This document shows, piece after piece, positions 1 to 11,003 of a DNA stretch of 64,000 bases. Within the stretch, counting starts at the first letter, position 1, and each line of letters opens with the position of its first letter. The translations under genes were made by a program, and so were the position numbers. Source of the stretch: Mangrovitalea sediminis (lineage in GTDB: Bacteria; Pseudomonadota; Gammaproteobacteria; Pseudomonadales; Oleiphilaceae); the NCBI RefSeq assembly GCF_002514725.1, contig NZ_NTLB01000001.1:1054001-1118000 (forward strand), written 5' to 3'. Below the pieces are notes generated by a model, which was not told where the DNA came from, did not search any database, and saw only the letters and a program-made list of their open reading frames with translations.

Positions 1-218
1 TTCGAAAGGAAGCACTGATGGAACAACTTTGGCCCGCAAGGCCATCATCGGCCAACCTGCTGGCCGTACATATACGCAACCTCAGGGCGATATTGGAAAA
101 AGGCCATCGCAACCGGTTGCTGCATACGGTTCCGAACCAGGGATACCTGCTGAGCGAAACGCCACCGTCACGGCAACGGACCTTGCAGGAGACACCTTGT
201 GCGCGCGCTGCTGATTGA
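1..218 (+). CDS. OmpR-family response regulator, C-terminal part only (cut by window edge)
   Basis: The frame is open from base 3 with no start in view, so the gene begins before the window. The visible part is the end of a winged-helix OmpR/PhoB DNA-binding domain: an ALMEQLW-like segment, then VHIRNLR, which matches the recognition-helix region, and TVPNQGYLL, which matches the C-terminal hairpin. The receiver domain is outside the window, so its phosphorylation state and partner kinase cannot be judged. The stop at 218 lies 20 bp inside the next gene (GTG at 199), so the two regulators are translationally linked. Which signal it answers to is unknown. Confidence 0.75.
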   Translation, partial: RKEALMEQLWPARPSSANLLAVHIRNLRAILEKGHRNRLLHTVPNQGYLLSETPPSRQRTLQETPCARAAD

Positions 219-903
219 TGAGGGCGGCGCCGAGCTGGCGCGATTTGGCCGGGTGCTGTCCGATCACGCGTGGCAGGTGAGTCATCGGCGCTGGCCGACA
301 CCGGAGGAATTTGCGCTTTTGCCGACAACGGTCGATATGGTTCTGATCGCCATAGCGGTTGTTGACCAGCGCCTGCATGATTGCCTGTCGCTCTTCCGCC
401 AACGGGGGGATGACGCCGTCATCATCGTGCTTGGTGAATTTTCCGTCGAGGACCGCATTAAGGCGCTCAATTTTGGCGCCGACGACTTTCTGCGCCGGGA
501 AAGTCCGGGGGAGCTGCTGCTCAGTCGCGCCCTGGCGTTGCTGCGGCTGCGCTCGAACCGGTTCAAGCCCCACTACGAAATCGGCGACCTGCAGCTCGAC
601 CTCATCCACCGGCGGGTCAATCGCTCGGGCACCGAGATTCTCCTCTCACACCGCGAATTCCAGCTGCTGGTCCTGTTGGCGCAGCATGCCGGGCAGACCC
701 TTTCCCGCAGCTTCATGATCGAGCACCTCTGGGGACAGGATCAGGCCGCCGACGATAACACCCTCGATGCCTATGTCTCCCGACTACGCCGCAAACTGGA
801 TGCACCGTTCGAAACCCGCCTGGTCTCTACCGTACGCGGTGTAGGCTACCGGCTCGCCGCCACCGACAACGCACCGGCCCAGCCCGTTAGACCAATTTAT
901 TGA
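199..903 (+). CDS. OmpR-family regulator with degenerate (pseudo-)receiver domain
   Basis: A 234-residue protein with a receiver-like domain (about 1-115) and a winged-helix effector domain (about 125-222; SHREFQLL, YVSRLRRKL, TVRGVGYRL). The effector domain looks intact. In the receiver, the position of the phospho-accepting Asp (strand 3, DMVLIA) is Ala51. The conserved Lys of strand 5 is Arg100, and the N-terminal acidic cluster is reduced to D7/E8. It is therefore unlikely to be phosphorylated in the normal way and may act as an atypical or constitutively folded regulator. The GTG start at 199 is preceded by GCAGGAGA and overlaps the upstream regulator by 20 bp. Targets are unknown; the periplasmic-sensor/cyclase pair downstream is a candidate. 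Confidence 0.85.
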   Translation: MRALLIDEGGAELARFGRVLSDHAWQVSHRRWPTPEEFALLPTTVDMVLIAIAVVDQRLHDCLSLFRQRGDDAVIIVLGEFSVEDRIKALNFGADDFLRRESPGELLLSRALALLRLRSNRFKPHYEIGDLQLDLIHRRVNRSGTEILLSHREFQLLVLLAQHAGQTLSRSFMIEHLWGQDQAADDNTLDAYVSRLRRKLDAPFETRLVSTVRGVGYRLAATDNAPAQPVRPIY

Positions 904-1165
904 TTGCCATTATCATTCGAACTGATGAAAATATCGGCAACGAACACAAATCAGGCGAAGCCGTGATGCCTGGCATCGCTCCACTGTTCTCAGGGGCTTC
1001 AACGCAATCACCGGTTTTCCCGATCCAGGATCGTCGGTACAACCAGACTCCAGCTATGCGAATGTGTTCCCTGGTGACCAGCGACAGTCTGCATTATTCC
1101 ACGGACATGGCAGCGTTTCTGCACCGATAAATGAAAGCCAGCATGTCGCAACGGGCCCATCTCGT
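904..1165. other. Intergenic stretch, no gene recognised
   Basis: Between the second OmpR regulator and the periplasmic binding protein. The only open frame here (900-1130, plus) has no family resemblance and no ribosome binding site. I see no clear terminator; a palindrome at 1166-1179 is listed separately. Confidence 0.5.
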
Positions 1166-1179
1166 GGCGTCATGACGCC
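1166..1179. promoter_or_regulatory. 14-bp perfect palindrome upstream of the binding-protein gene
   Basis: GGCGTCATGACGCC is a perfect 14-bp palindrome that ends 24 bp before the ATG at 1204. Its position suggests an operator for the sensor/cyclase pair, possibly for one of the OmpR regulators upstream, although those normally bind direct repeats. The function is inferred from position only. Confidence 0.35.
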
Positions 1180-1203
1180 CCACATGTCAACGCGGTCTTG
1201 TCC

Positions 1204-2289
1204 ATGAAAGCTGTCAGGCTCGTCCTATCGACCATCGTACTGTTGTCCGTATTCCTATGGCCGCAGGGCGCCGCCGCCGAATTACATGTCACCTTCCTCA
1301 ACCCGGGACACCAGAACGAATCTTTCTGGGGTGACGTCGATCGCTTTATGGAAGCGACTGCAAACAACCTGCACATCGACCTGACAATTCTGCATGGCGA
1401 GCGTGACTCGGCGCGCATCATGCGCCTGGCGCAACAGATCGTCGACGCCCCGCGGCGTCCGGATTTCATCGTCATCGTCAATGAGAAGGGCACCGGACCC
1501 GCGCTGTTGCAGAAGCTGGCGCCGACCGGTGCCGGCATCCTGATGATTCTCAACGACCTGACACCGGCCCAGAAGGCCGTGCTCGGTCAGCCACGGGGCA
1601 AAATCAGGAACTGGCTGGGCAGCCTGATCCCGGACAATCACTGGGTGGGTTTTCACACAACCGAAACCCTCTACCAGAAACTGCGTCAGCAAAAACCGCA
1701 TCAGAAACAGTACCGGCTACTGGCCATCTCCGGCGACCGGGTGACACCGGCCTCCGTGCAACGCGAACAGGGTATGCGCGACTTCGTTGCCACACACCCG
1801 GACCTCAAGTTGCAACAGGTCGTTTACGGGCACTGGGTGACCGATCGGGCCCACGACCAGACCCTGCTGCTGCTCAAGCGCTACCCAAAAACCGATGCTA
1901 TCTGGACGGCCAACGACATGATGGCCTTCGGCACCATTGCCGCAGCAAACGAAGCTGGCCGGACGCCGGGTAAGGATCTCCTGATCAGCACCGTCAACAG
2001 TTCGAAGAAAGTCCTGCGGATGACCGATGACGGCGAGATCACCGCCCTCGGCGCCGGCCACTTCACGGCCGGAGGCTGGGCGCTGGTCATGCTGTATGAC
2101 TATGCCCATCACCATGATTTTGCGCACGACGGACTGGTCATCCAGCGACCGCTGTTCAATATGATCCCCGCCCACAGCAAGCTATTGGACATGTTGCTGC
2201 GCGGCGACTGGTCCAGTATTGATTTTCGCGCTCACAGCAAAGCCCTCAACGGCGGCAAACCCTATCAGTTCAGCCTTGAGTCGCCATGA
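1204..2289 (+). CDS. Periplasmic sugar-binding-like protein (Peripla_BP type I) paired with a diguanylate cyclase
   Basis: A 361-residue protein with an N-terminal signal peptide (hydrophobic core LVLSTIVLLSVFLW, cleavage near AAA-E). The mature part looks like the type I periplasmic binding fold of the RbsB/LacI class: VTFLNPGHQNESFW in the first strand region, later IWTANDMMAFGTIAAANEAG, which is typical of the second lobe. A TTG at 1198 in the same frame is possible, but ATG 1204 gives the better signal peptide. No ABC permease or ATPase gene is nearby. Instead the stop overlaps the start of the membrane diguanylate cyclase by 4 bp (ATGA), so the protein probably serves as ligand-sensing partner of that enzyme, as LuxP serves LuxQ. 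The ligand is unknown. Confidence 0.8.
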   Translation: MKAVRLVLSTIVLLSVFLWPQGAAAELHVTFLNPGHQNESFWGDVDRFMEATANNLHIDLTILHGERDSARIMRLAQQIVDAPRRPDFIVIVNEKGTGPALLQKLAPTGAGILMILNDLTPAQKAVLGQPRGKIRNWLGSLIPDNHWVGFHTTETLYQKLRQQKPHQKQYRLLAISGDRVTPASVQREQGMRDFVATHPDLKLQQVVYGHWVTDRAHDQTLLLLKRYPKTDAIWTANDMMAFGTIAAANEAGRTPGKDLLISTVNSSKKVLRMTDDGEITALGAGHFTAGGWALVMLYDYAHHHDFAHDGLVIQRPLFNMIPAHSKLLDMLLRGDWSSIDFRAHSKALNGGKPYQFSLESP

Positions 2290-4100
2290 CAGGGCTTACT
2301 CCGCAGGCACGACAGGGCTCGGCCAAGACCCGCACGCCCCGCTTCGGCATCGGCCGCAAACTGCTGGCGGCCATCTTGCTGACGAGTTCCCTGATCACGA
2401 TGGCGGCGATTGGGGTTCAGTTGGTCTCCGAGTACCAGCGGGAATCCACCCTCCTGCAGCACAACCTGCACCAGTATTTCGATTCGACCTTACCCTCGAT
2501 ATCCCAGGCCCTGTGGGACGCCGATCTACGCCTGGTCGAACAGCAGTTGGAGGGCGCATTGAGCATCCCGGGCCTGCGCGGCCTGAACCTGACCAGCATC
2601 GAGGGTTACGTGATCACGCGGGGTTCATCGAAAGATGACCTGGCCTGGCCAATGCCATTGGTCCACGAGGGCCGCAACATCGGCACCCTCACCGCCTACG
2701 TCTCACTGAAAAGCGTCCGCGAAAAGCTCCGCGATAACCTCATGGTCATCGTCCTGACGCAGGCAGTGAAGACCTTCCTGATGTCCATCGTGATCCTGTG
2801 GCTAATCCACCGGATTGTCACGCGCTACCTGGTTCGCGCCGCCCGCCAGCTGGCTGCCGTCGAGAGCGACCGGCAGCCCACGCCCCTGCATCTCGGTCGC
2901 CCGAGATCCCACCGGCAGGACGAACTGGACCTGTTGGAATCCGCCTTTAACAGCCTGCACAAGCGCTGGCAGTATTCATTGCAGGACACCGAGAGGCTGA
3001 ATCGGGAGCTGCAAGACCAAAGCCGTGTGCTGGAAGACACCCTGGCCCGCAAAACCGCTACGTTACGGCAGCAAACCGAGGCCTCCCAATTGCTCTCCTC
3101 GCTCTCCGTCGCCTTGATGGAGATGAGCGACCAGCAACTGGGACAACAGATTGCGTCGGTCCTGCATCGGGCCGCCTCCTTGAATCGCTCCCAGGCGCTG
3201 GCCTTCTATCGCCACGATAACGACGGATACCGTTCGATCTACCGCTGGCCGATGGAGGGCACGAGCCATTTCGATCTGCCCGAAACCCCGCCGGTGACAA
3301 CCGCCGTCATCGTAAAAGCGTCAAATGGTGAAGACCATTATCAGGTGCAATTCCCGGTTTATCTGAGGGACGCCTTCGTCGCGCTATTGTTGGTGGATTG
3401 CCAGGGCCCGAGCGACCGCAGCAGCGATGATATGGAAGTCAGCAACACTTTTTACAGCCAGCTGGCGCGCCTGCTGTTCAATGTCAGCGAACGTTTTGAG
3501 CGGGAAAGGGAACTGCAGAGCGCCAATCGTCAGCTGACGCAGAAGAATGCGGAACTGCAGATGCAGGCGGAAACAGACCCGCTGACCGGCATCCTCAACC
3601 GGCGCCCGTTCAACCGGGCCCTCAATCGTGCCATACGCCAAGCGACGCGCCAGACACAGACCATCGGCCTGCTACTGGTCGATATCGACCATTTCAAGCC
3701 CTTCAACGACAGCCTGGGACACCTCAAGGGCGACGAAGCGTTGATTACCGTGGCGCACATGCTCAGCGAACGTTTCCAGCGGGCGACCGATATCATCGCC
3801 CGCTTCGGCGGCGAGGAGTTCGTCGTCCTGATGACAGATATCGACGAAACCTCCTTCGCCGAACTGGCAGAATCGTTCCGACAGTTGGTATGGGACAAGG
3901 CCATTCACCATCCAGCCAACGACAGCGGACGTCTCACGGTCAGTATCGGCGGTTACTGGTGCCAGGCCACCCCGGACCTGGTTGAAGACAACCTGATCCG
4001 GCATGCCGACGAGGCACTCTACGCCGCCAAACAATCAGGGCGCAATCGCGTCGTGATCGATTCTGCCCATACCTTTGTGAATGATCGGACACCTTCCTGA
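2286..4100 (+). CDS. Membrane-bound diguanylate cyclase (GGDEF) with periplasmic sensor region
   Basis: 604 residues. A transmembrane helix at about 24-45, a periplasmic segment of about 110 residues, a second helix at about 155-178, a HAMP-like/coiled-coil linker, a GAF-like middle region (about 260-400), a second coiled coil and a GGDEF domain (about 440-598). The active site is GGEEF at 508-512, with the product-inhibition I-site RATD at 499-502, so it should make c-di-GMP and be feedback inhibited. Translation is coupled to the upstream periplasmic binding protein by an ATGA overlap. I infer that the binding protein reports ligand to this cyclase across the membrane. The GAF assignment is weaker than the rest. 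Confidence 0.9.
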   Translation: MTGLTPQARQGSAKTRTPRFGIGRKLLAAILLTSSLITMAAIGVQLVSEYQRESTLLQHNLHQYFDSTLPSISQALWDADLRLVEQQLEGALSIPGLRGLNLTSIEGYVITRGSSKDDLAWPMPLVHEGRNIGTLTAYVSLKSVREKLRDNLMVIVLTQAVKTFLMSIVILWLIHRIVTRYLVRAARQLAAVESDRQPTPLHLGRPRSHRQDELDLLESAFNSLHKRWQYSLQDTERLNRELQDQSRVLEDTLARKTATLRQQTEASQLLSSLSVALMEMSDQQLGQQIASVLHRAASLNRSQALAFYRHDNDGYRSIYRWPMEGTSHFDLPETPPVTTAVIVKASNGEDHYQVQFPVYLRDAFVALLLVDCQGPSDRSSDDMEVSNTFYSQLARLLFNVSERFERERELQSANRQLTQKNAELQMQAETDPLTGILNRRPFNRALNRAIRQATRQTQTIGLLLVDIDHFKPFNDSLGHLKGDEALITVAHMLSERFQRATDIIARFGGEEFVVLMTDIDETSFAELAESFRQLVWDKAIHHPANDSGRLTVSIGGYWCQATPDLVEDNLIRHADEALYAAKQSGRNRVVIDSAHTFVNDRTPS

Positions 4101-4127
4101 GTCGCATTTCGGAGCACACACCCAGCA

Positions 4128-4946
4128 TCAGGGTAAGGTCACACTGTCTCCCGGCTTCATATCCAACACCTTGATCGACGTCTTGCCGAGCGCCGCCTTG
4201 AACGCCTCAGGTGTGCCCGTCAGCGCCGGGAAAGTGCCGTAATGGAACGGCAGGACCATCTTCGGCTTCACCAGTTTTTCCACCGCGTAGGCCGCATGCG
4301 CCGGGTCCATCGTGTAGTGACCGCCAATGGGCACCAGTGCCAGGTCCGGATGGTAGTAGGAGCCGATCCAGGCCATGTCGCCGAAGACATCGGTATCGCC
4401 CATATCGTAGATCGTAAAGCCATTGGCGAAGCGGATGATGTAGCCGGCCGGCTCACCGCCGGGATAGACCTGGGGCTTGTCGGTGACCGGGTTGGTGTAG
4501 ATGAAATCCGAGCTGTGCTCGGCGTGGGTCATGGTGATGGTGATGCCCGGCCCCAGCGGTTGTATCGGACCACCCTTGTTGAACCCCAGCAACTGCTTGC
4601 CCGGAATCACTCCCAGAGTGCGCAGGGTACTGGCGAAGTCTGCATTCAGCGCAACCGTCGCACCAGTCAGCTTGGCCAGGGCAGCAGTATCGCCGAAATG
4701 ATCACCATGGGCATGGGTCACGAGGATCAGGTCGACAGGGCCGATCGCCTTAAGATCCTTGTATTTGGCGGGAGTCGCAGGGTCCTTGGTCAGGAAGGGG
4801 TCGATCATAATGACCTTGCCGTCCGGCGACGTCAGTTTGATCGCCGACTGGCCGAGCCATTGCATCGTGAGCTTGCCATCGGCCTGGGCCGACAACGCCA
4901 GGGCCGATAACAGCAGTGCACAAACGAATGTCCATAAGCGTGCCAT
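4128..4946 (-). CDS. Exported metal-dependent hydrolase, metallo-beta-lactamase fold (UPF0173-like)
   Basis: 272 residues. The start at 4946 is chosen because GAGG lies about 10 nt upstream and the protein then begins with a clean signal peptide (MARLWTFVCALLLSALALSAQA). The metal site is clear: THAHGDHFGD is the HxHxDH motif, MTHAEHS and GDTDVFGDM supply further ligands, and VLPFHYGTFPAL is the C-terminal histidine. The family (YtkL/UPF0173) is usually cytoplasmic, so the export signal is worth noting. The substrate is unknown. It converges on the diguanylate cyclase gene and shares no operon with hut. Confidence 0.85.
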   Translation of the reverse strand: MARLWTFVCALLLSALALSAQADGKLTMQWLGQSAIKLTSPDGKVIMIDPFLTKDPATPAKYKDLKAIGPVDLILVTHAHGDHFGDTAALAKLTGATVALNADFASTLRTLGVIPGKQLLGFNKGGPIQPLGPGITITMTHAEHSSDFIYTNPVTDKPQVYPGGEPAGYIIRFANGFTIYDMGDTDVFGDMAWIGSYYHPDLALVPIGGHYTMDPAHAAYAVEKLVKPKMVLPFHYGTFPALTGTPEAFKAALGKTSIKVLDMKPGDSVTLP

Positions 4947-5050
4947 GAGCGCATCCTCGCTGCAGCGGTTGAGGGCTTCGGTGACCACCGGGATCCCGAA
5001 GGAAACGACAACCGCCCCAGTGTAATCCGAATGCGCTGACGGGCAGTAGA

Positions 5051-5078
5051 GGGCGTTACAAATCCCTGTGGAACGCCC
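5051..5078. repeat. Inverted repeat, possible weak terminator
   Basis: GGGCGTT at 5051-5057 pairs with AACGCCC at 5072-5078 around a 14-nt loop. It lies between the end of the hut operon and the start of the hydrolase gene. No T-run follows on either strand, so a terminator role is only possible. Confidence 0.3.
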
Positions 5079-5096
5079 GGGCCGGCTCAGGAAACC

Positions 5097-5231
5097 TCAG
5101 GCGCCGCCGGAAGTCCGGGGAATGAGCACTGCAGTCAATGTGCCGCTGTCCTCCAGGATCCACGGCACCATACGCGGTGCCAGTCCCATGCGGTCGAAGG
5201 GCGGACGTTCCCGGCCCGCAGGCCAGGGCAT
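5097..5231 (-). pseudogene. 44-residue open frame resembling the start of a chorismate lyase (UbiC-like), possible remnant
   Basis: The frame starts 5 bp after the hutH stop, with no good ribosome binding site. It contains VPWILEDSGTLTAVL, which resembles the N-terminal pWLledSgTl segment of chorismate pyruvate-lyases, and then stops. No continuation with the rest of that family was seen. It could be a gene fragment or chance similarity. Confidence 0.25.
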
Positions 5232-5235
5232 TGAT

Positions 5236-6764
5236 TTAAAGACTGGGCAACAGGTCCGGTTGAATCAGTCCACTCAGTATCCGGCTTTCCAACAACTGCG
5301 TGGCGTTGTCGATATCCGGCGCAAAATAGCGGTCCCTGTCGTAGTAAGGGACGTTCTCCCGCAGTGCCGTACGGGCGCGTTCCAGAGGCGCCGTAGTGCG
5401 CAATCCATTACGGAAATCCAGCCCCTGACAAGCCGCCAGCCACTCGATGGCCAGAATGCCCCGGACGTTGGCCGCCATCTCCCACAGCCGAGCACCGGCC
5501 GCCGGCGCCATGGACACGTGATCCTCCTGATTGGCGGAGGTGGGCAGACTGTCGACACTGCGCGGATGCGCCAGGGCCTTGTTCTCACTGGCCAGCGCCG
5601 CCGCGGTGACCTGGGCGATCATGAACCCCGAATTGACCCCGCCGTTCTCGACCAGGAAGGCTGGCAACTGGGACATGTTGCGGTCCATCATCAGGGAAAT
5701 ACGGCGTTCGGTGAGCGCACCGATCTCGGCCAGGGCCAGCGCAATGTTGTCCGCGGCCATCGCCACCGGCTCCGCATGGAAGTTACCGCCGGAAATCGCC
5801 TCCCCTTCGGCAGCAAAAACGAGCGGATTATCCGAGACGGCATTGGCCTCAACCATTAGCACTTCGGCGGCTTGACGCAGCTGCGTCAGACAGGCACCCA
5901 TGACCTGGGGCTGGCAACGCAGGGAGTAGGGGTCCTGCACCTTGCCGCAATCGACGTGGGAATCGCTGATATCGCTGCGTTCGCCGAGCAGCAGGCGATA
6001 GGCCGCTGCTGCATCGATCTGGCCGCGCTGGCCGCGAACCTCATGGATCCGCGGATCGAAGGGCGCGCGGGAGCTCAGGGTCGCCTCCACCGTCAGCGCA
6101 CCACAGACCGTCGCCGCGGCGTAAAGGTCTTCCGCCTCGAACAGGCCGCGCAGCGCATAAGCGGTGGAAACCTGGGTACCGTTGAGCAGCGCCAGACCTT
6201 CCTTGGGCGCCAGCGACAAGGGTTCGAGACCGGCCACCGCCAGCGCTTCCGTTGCCGGCAGCCACTCGCCCCGATAACGCGCCTCGCCCTCGCCAAGCAG
6301 AACCAGACTCATATGGGCCAGGGGCGCCAGGTCGCCCGAGGCGCCGACCGAACCTTTCAGTGGAATGCGGGGATAGACGTCGGCATTGACCAGTGCGATC
6401 AGGGCATCGAGTACCTGGCGACGGATACCGGAATAGCCGCGCGCCAGACTGTTGATCTTGAGCACCATGATCAGCCGCACCAGGGCGTCGTCGATCGCCT
6501 CGCCGACGCCGGTCGCATGGGACAGCACCAGCGAGCGCTGCAACGCTTCCAACTGGTCACCCGGAATGCGGGTGCGGGCCAGCAGGCCAAAACCGGTGTT
6601 GATGCCATACACCGTGCGATCCTCGGCCACCGCCTGATTGACGCAATCAACGGCCGCACCAATGGCCGCATCGGCGGATGCCGGCAGGACGATGTGAATC
6701 GGCGCTTCGTAAACCCGGCGCCAATCGGCCAGGGTCATCTGACCCGGCTGAATGTTCATGCTGC

Positions 6765-6768
<4 letters not shown>
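5236..6768 (-). CDS. hutH: Histidine ammonia-lyase
   Basis: 510 residues, the usual family length. It removes ammonia from L-histidine to give urocanate, the first step of histidine breakdown in the cytoplasm. The Ala-Ser-Gly triad that cyclises to the MIO electrophile is visible at 143-145 in [11 protein letters not shown]. Other family blocks are YGINTGFG near the N-terminus and [27 protein letters not shown] split over the middle of the C-terminal half. It is the last gene of hutI-G-U-H, and its ATG overlaps the hutU stop by 4 bp, indicating translational coupling. Transcription should start upstream of hutI under HutC control. Confidence 0.97.
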
Positions 6769-8471
<1,703 letters not shown>

Positions 8472-8522
8472 GTCAAAGTGCCTCTTGTTCTGGATCTGTC
8501 GTGTTCAGCGGCCAGACCGGGC

Positions 8523-9467
8523 TCAGCCGGTCAGGGTCACCAGATGGATCAGACGGGCGGCAGCTTTCGCCGTGCGGCCGTCAATGTCGTAGTCGGGATT
8601 CAGTTCGGCGAAATCAGTCAGGCGCAGCTTGCCGCTGTCGCGGACGATCTCGATCAGCGGTTCGAGCAGAGATAAGGGCACGCCACGGGCCGCCGGTGCA
8701 CTCACACCCGGCGCCTCACAGGCGGGCAGGACGTCGAGGTCTATGGTCAGGTACAGGTGGTCGCACGCCTGGATAAAGCGCTCCAGGTCTCGGGCGATCG
8801 TATTCAGGCCGGCTTCGGTCATCTCATGGTCTTCACGCACCATGACGCCCAACGCCTGCGCACGCTGGAAAAGGGCCCGCGTGTTACTCGCACGACTTAC
8901 ACCCAGGCAGGCATAGTGGAAAGGCCAGCCGCGGGCTTCACACTGCTGGGCGATCTGGGCAAATGGCGTCCCGGACGAGCGGACGGTTGCAGGATCACGC
9001 AGGTCGAAATGGGCGTCGAAGTTGATAATGCCCAGGCGAGTGGTCGCATCGCGCTGACCAAGATGGCGAGCCAGCCCCAGCCAGCTGCCAAAGGCCACCT
9101 CATGGCCACCGCCCAACACCAACGGGAAATGCCCACCATCGAGCAGTGCCGACACCCTTTCGCCCAGCGCCTCCTGGGCCGATTCCAGTTCATCGCCATG
9201 GCAGTGGATGTCGCCAGCGTCATAAACCGGACCTGCCCGGTGCAGAGCCAGGTTGGCCAACGCCCGGCGCAGTGCCTGAGGCCCCAGGGCCGCCCCCGGA
9301 CGCCCCTGGTTGCGCAATACCCCGGCATCGGAGGCGAAACCCAGCAGGGCCAAGCCCGGCGCTCTTTCCAATGCATGGCTCAAGGGCAGGATATGCTGGT
9401 GCCAGCGCAGGCTATCCGGTTCCGGATCGATACGCCCCTGCCAGGCCGTCATATCGATATCAGCCAT
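8523..9467 (-). CDS. hutG: Formimidoylglutamase (arginase/ureohydrolase family)
   Basis: 314 residues. It hydrolyses N-formimidoyl-L-glutamate to glutamate and formamide, the last step of the four-enzyme histidine pathway. The dinuclear Mn-binding motifs of ureohydrolases are all visible: [18 protein letters not shown] and TIDLDVLPA. The presence of hutG and the absence of hutF or an N-formylglutamate deformylase gene here point to the direct hydrolytic route. It overlaps the end of hutI by 8 bp. Confidence 0.95.
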   Translation of the reverse strand: MADIDMTAWQGRIDPEPDSLRWHQHILPLSHALERAPGLALLGFASDAGVLRNQGRPGAALGPQALRRALANLALHRAGPVYDAGDIHCHGDELESAQEALGERVSALLDGGHFPLVLGGGHEVAFGSWLGLARHLGQRDATTRLGIINFDAHFDLRDPATVRSSGTPFAQIAQQCEARGWPFHYACLGVSRASNTRALFQRAQALGVMVREDHEMTEAGLNTIARDLERFIQACDHLYLTIDLDVLPACEAPGVSAPAARGVPLSLLEPLIEIVRDSGKLRLTDFAELNPDYDIDGRTAKAAARLIHLVTLTG

Positions 9468-10674
9468 GGGTCACTTCCCCCCTGAACACCCGTTGAGCCA
9501 GACGGCCGGGCTGCACGGCATAGGCCAGTTCTGCCGGCTGCTGGACATGCCACAGGCAGAAGTCCGCCATGGCCCCCACCATGATCCGGCCATAGTCGAT
9601 CGCTCCCAACGCCCTGGCCCCATGAGCCGTCATGCCGGCCAGGGCTTCCCGCGGCGTCAGGCGAAACAGGTTGCAGGCCATATTGAGCATCAGCGTGGGC
9701 AGGAAAAGCGGTGAGCTGCCGGGGTTGGCATCACTGGCGATGGCGATGGGCACACCGGCAGCACGCAGCGCTTCGACCGGTGGCAGCTGAGTTTCATGGA
9801 GGCTGTAGAAGGCACCCGGCAGCAGCACCGCTACCGTCCCCGCTGCGCGGATGGCGGCAATACCGGCGCTGTCGAGATATTCGATGTGGTCAACGGACAG
9901 GGCGCCATAACGGGCCGCCAACGCGCTGCCTCCAAGATTGGACAACTGCTCTGCGTGGGCCTTGACGGCTAAACCCTGTCGCTGCGCCGCCTGAAAAACC
10001 CGTTCGCACTGGTCGACGGAAAAGGCGATGTTCTCGCAGAAAACATCGACCGCATCCGCCAGCCCTTCGGCCGCGGCCGCCGGAATGATGTCCTCACACA
10101 CCTGCTCGATGTAGGCGTCGCTGTCATCCCGGTATTCCGGCGGCAGGGCATGTGCGGCCAGCAACGTAGTCACCACCCGCACCGGAAACTGCTCCCCCAG
10201 GCGACGGGCTACGCGCAGCATCTTCAGTTCATCGTCCCGGTTGAGCCCGTAACCGGACTTGATCTCTACCGTTGTCACACCGTCATCCAACAGCGCCTGC
10301 AGTCTTGGTGCCGCCGCATCGAGCAGTTCGCTGTCACTCGCAGCGCGTGTGGCCCGGACGGTACTCAAAATGCCACCACCCTGGCGGGCGATCGTCTCGT
10401 AGCTGGCGCCTTCCAGACGCTGTTCAAATTCGTCAGCACGGGAGCCGCCAAACACCAGGTGGGTGTGACAATCCACCAAACCTGGCGTCAGGACACCACC
10501 CTGCCCGGCTTCTTCCGCGCCGATCAGCAAGTCGTCGGTGAGCTGCGCCATCGGGACGACTGCCGCGATACGCTCGCCTTCGGTGATCACCGCCATGGGT
10601 TCCGGCAACGTTTCCAGGCCATCGAACAGCGTCAGGTCGCGCCAAAACCGTCGTTTTCCGGTAAATGAGGACAT
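9460..10674 (-). CDS. hutI: Imidazolonepropionase
   Basis: 404 residues, amidohydrolase superfamily. It opens the ring of 4-imidazolone-5-propionate to N-formimidoylglutamate. The metal-binding HTH motif is in [27 protein letters not shown] and IASDANPG are further family blocks. It is the first gene of the hut operon in this order (I-G-U-H). A TGTATATACA palindrome lies about 25 bp upstream of the ATG, in a good position for HutC repression. The ribosome binding site is weak. Confidence 0.96.
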   Translation of the reverse strand: MSSFTGKRRFWRDLTLFDGLETLPEPMAVITEGERIAAVVPMAQLTDDLLIGAEEAGQGGVLTPGLVDCHTHLVFGGSRADEFEQRLEGASYETIARQGGGILSTVRATRAASDSELLDAAAPRLQALLDDGVTTVEIKSGYGLNRDDELKMLRVARRLGEQFPVRVVTTLLAAHALPPEYRDDSDAYIEQVCEDIIPAAAAEGLADAVDVFCENIAFSVDQCERVFQAAQRQGLAVKAHAEQLSNLGGSALAARYGALSVDHIEYLDSAGIAAIRAAGTVAVLLPGAFYSLHETQLPPVEALRAAGVPIAIASDANPGSSPLFLPTLMLNMACNLFRLTPREALAGMTAHGARALGAIDYGRIMVGAMADFCLWHVQQPAELAYAVQPGRLAQRVFRGEVTHG

Positions 10675-10698
10675 GCTGCATCCGTTCTCGAATTTATT

Positions 10699-10708
10699 TG
10701 TATATACA
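10699..10708. promoter_or_regulatory. Candidate HutC operator upstream of hutI
   Basis: TGTATATACA is a perfect 10-bp palindrome ending 25 bp from the hutI ATG. Known HutC sites in Pseudomonas and Klebsiella contain a TTGTAT...ATACAA-like core, so this is the best candidate for the operator of the hutIGUH promoter. Confidence 0.6.
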
Positions 10709-10905
10709 TTTAAAGCGAGACGATGCAGATGTCAAGCGCTTTGCGATGCCCACCATGGTCGCAAGCTGTAAAGCCAGCAGGTACTTGAGACGCCACAAAT
10801 TTCAGGATTAATTATTGATATTTATGTAGTTAGCAAAGCTGCAGCGATTTTCGGCACCGCCAGTGCATGCATTGGATCGCGAGGTAAATCCAGTCCAGGC
10901 GAGCG

Positions 10906-10916
10906 ATACAATGTAT
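10906..10916. promoter_or_regulatory. Second TGTAT/ATACA inverted repeat, near the hutC promoter
   Basis: ATACAATGTAT is an 11-bp perfect inverted repeat of the same half-site as at 10699-10708 but in the opposite arrangement. It lies 88 bp before the hutC start, consistent with autoregulation. Confidence 0.4.
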
Positions 10917-10929
10917 ATTCAATAAGGTT

Positions 10930-10943
10930 GAGTTGTATAGCTC
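10930..10943. promoter_or_regulatory. Imperfect palindrome containing TTGTATAG, candidate third HutC site
   Basis: GAGTTGTATAGCTC matches its own reverse complement at 10 of 14 positions and carries the TTGTATAG core known from HutC sites. It is 61 bp upstream of the hutC ATG. The rest of the 329-bp hutI-hutC intergenic region shows nothing else I can support. Confidence 0.4.
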
Positions 10944-11003
10944 AGGCATGACCTGCCAACCTGAATGCATTAACATCGGCCGAAACCGGCAACAGGACAC
11001 CCG

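Noticed and set aside
5068-5859. A 263-codon plus-strand frame starting before hutH
   Set aside because: Most of it is antisense to hutH, with low-complexity basic sequence and no known domain.
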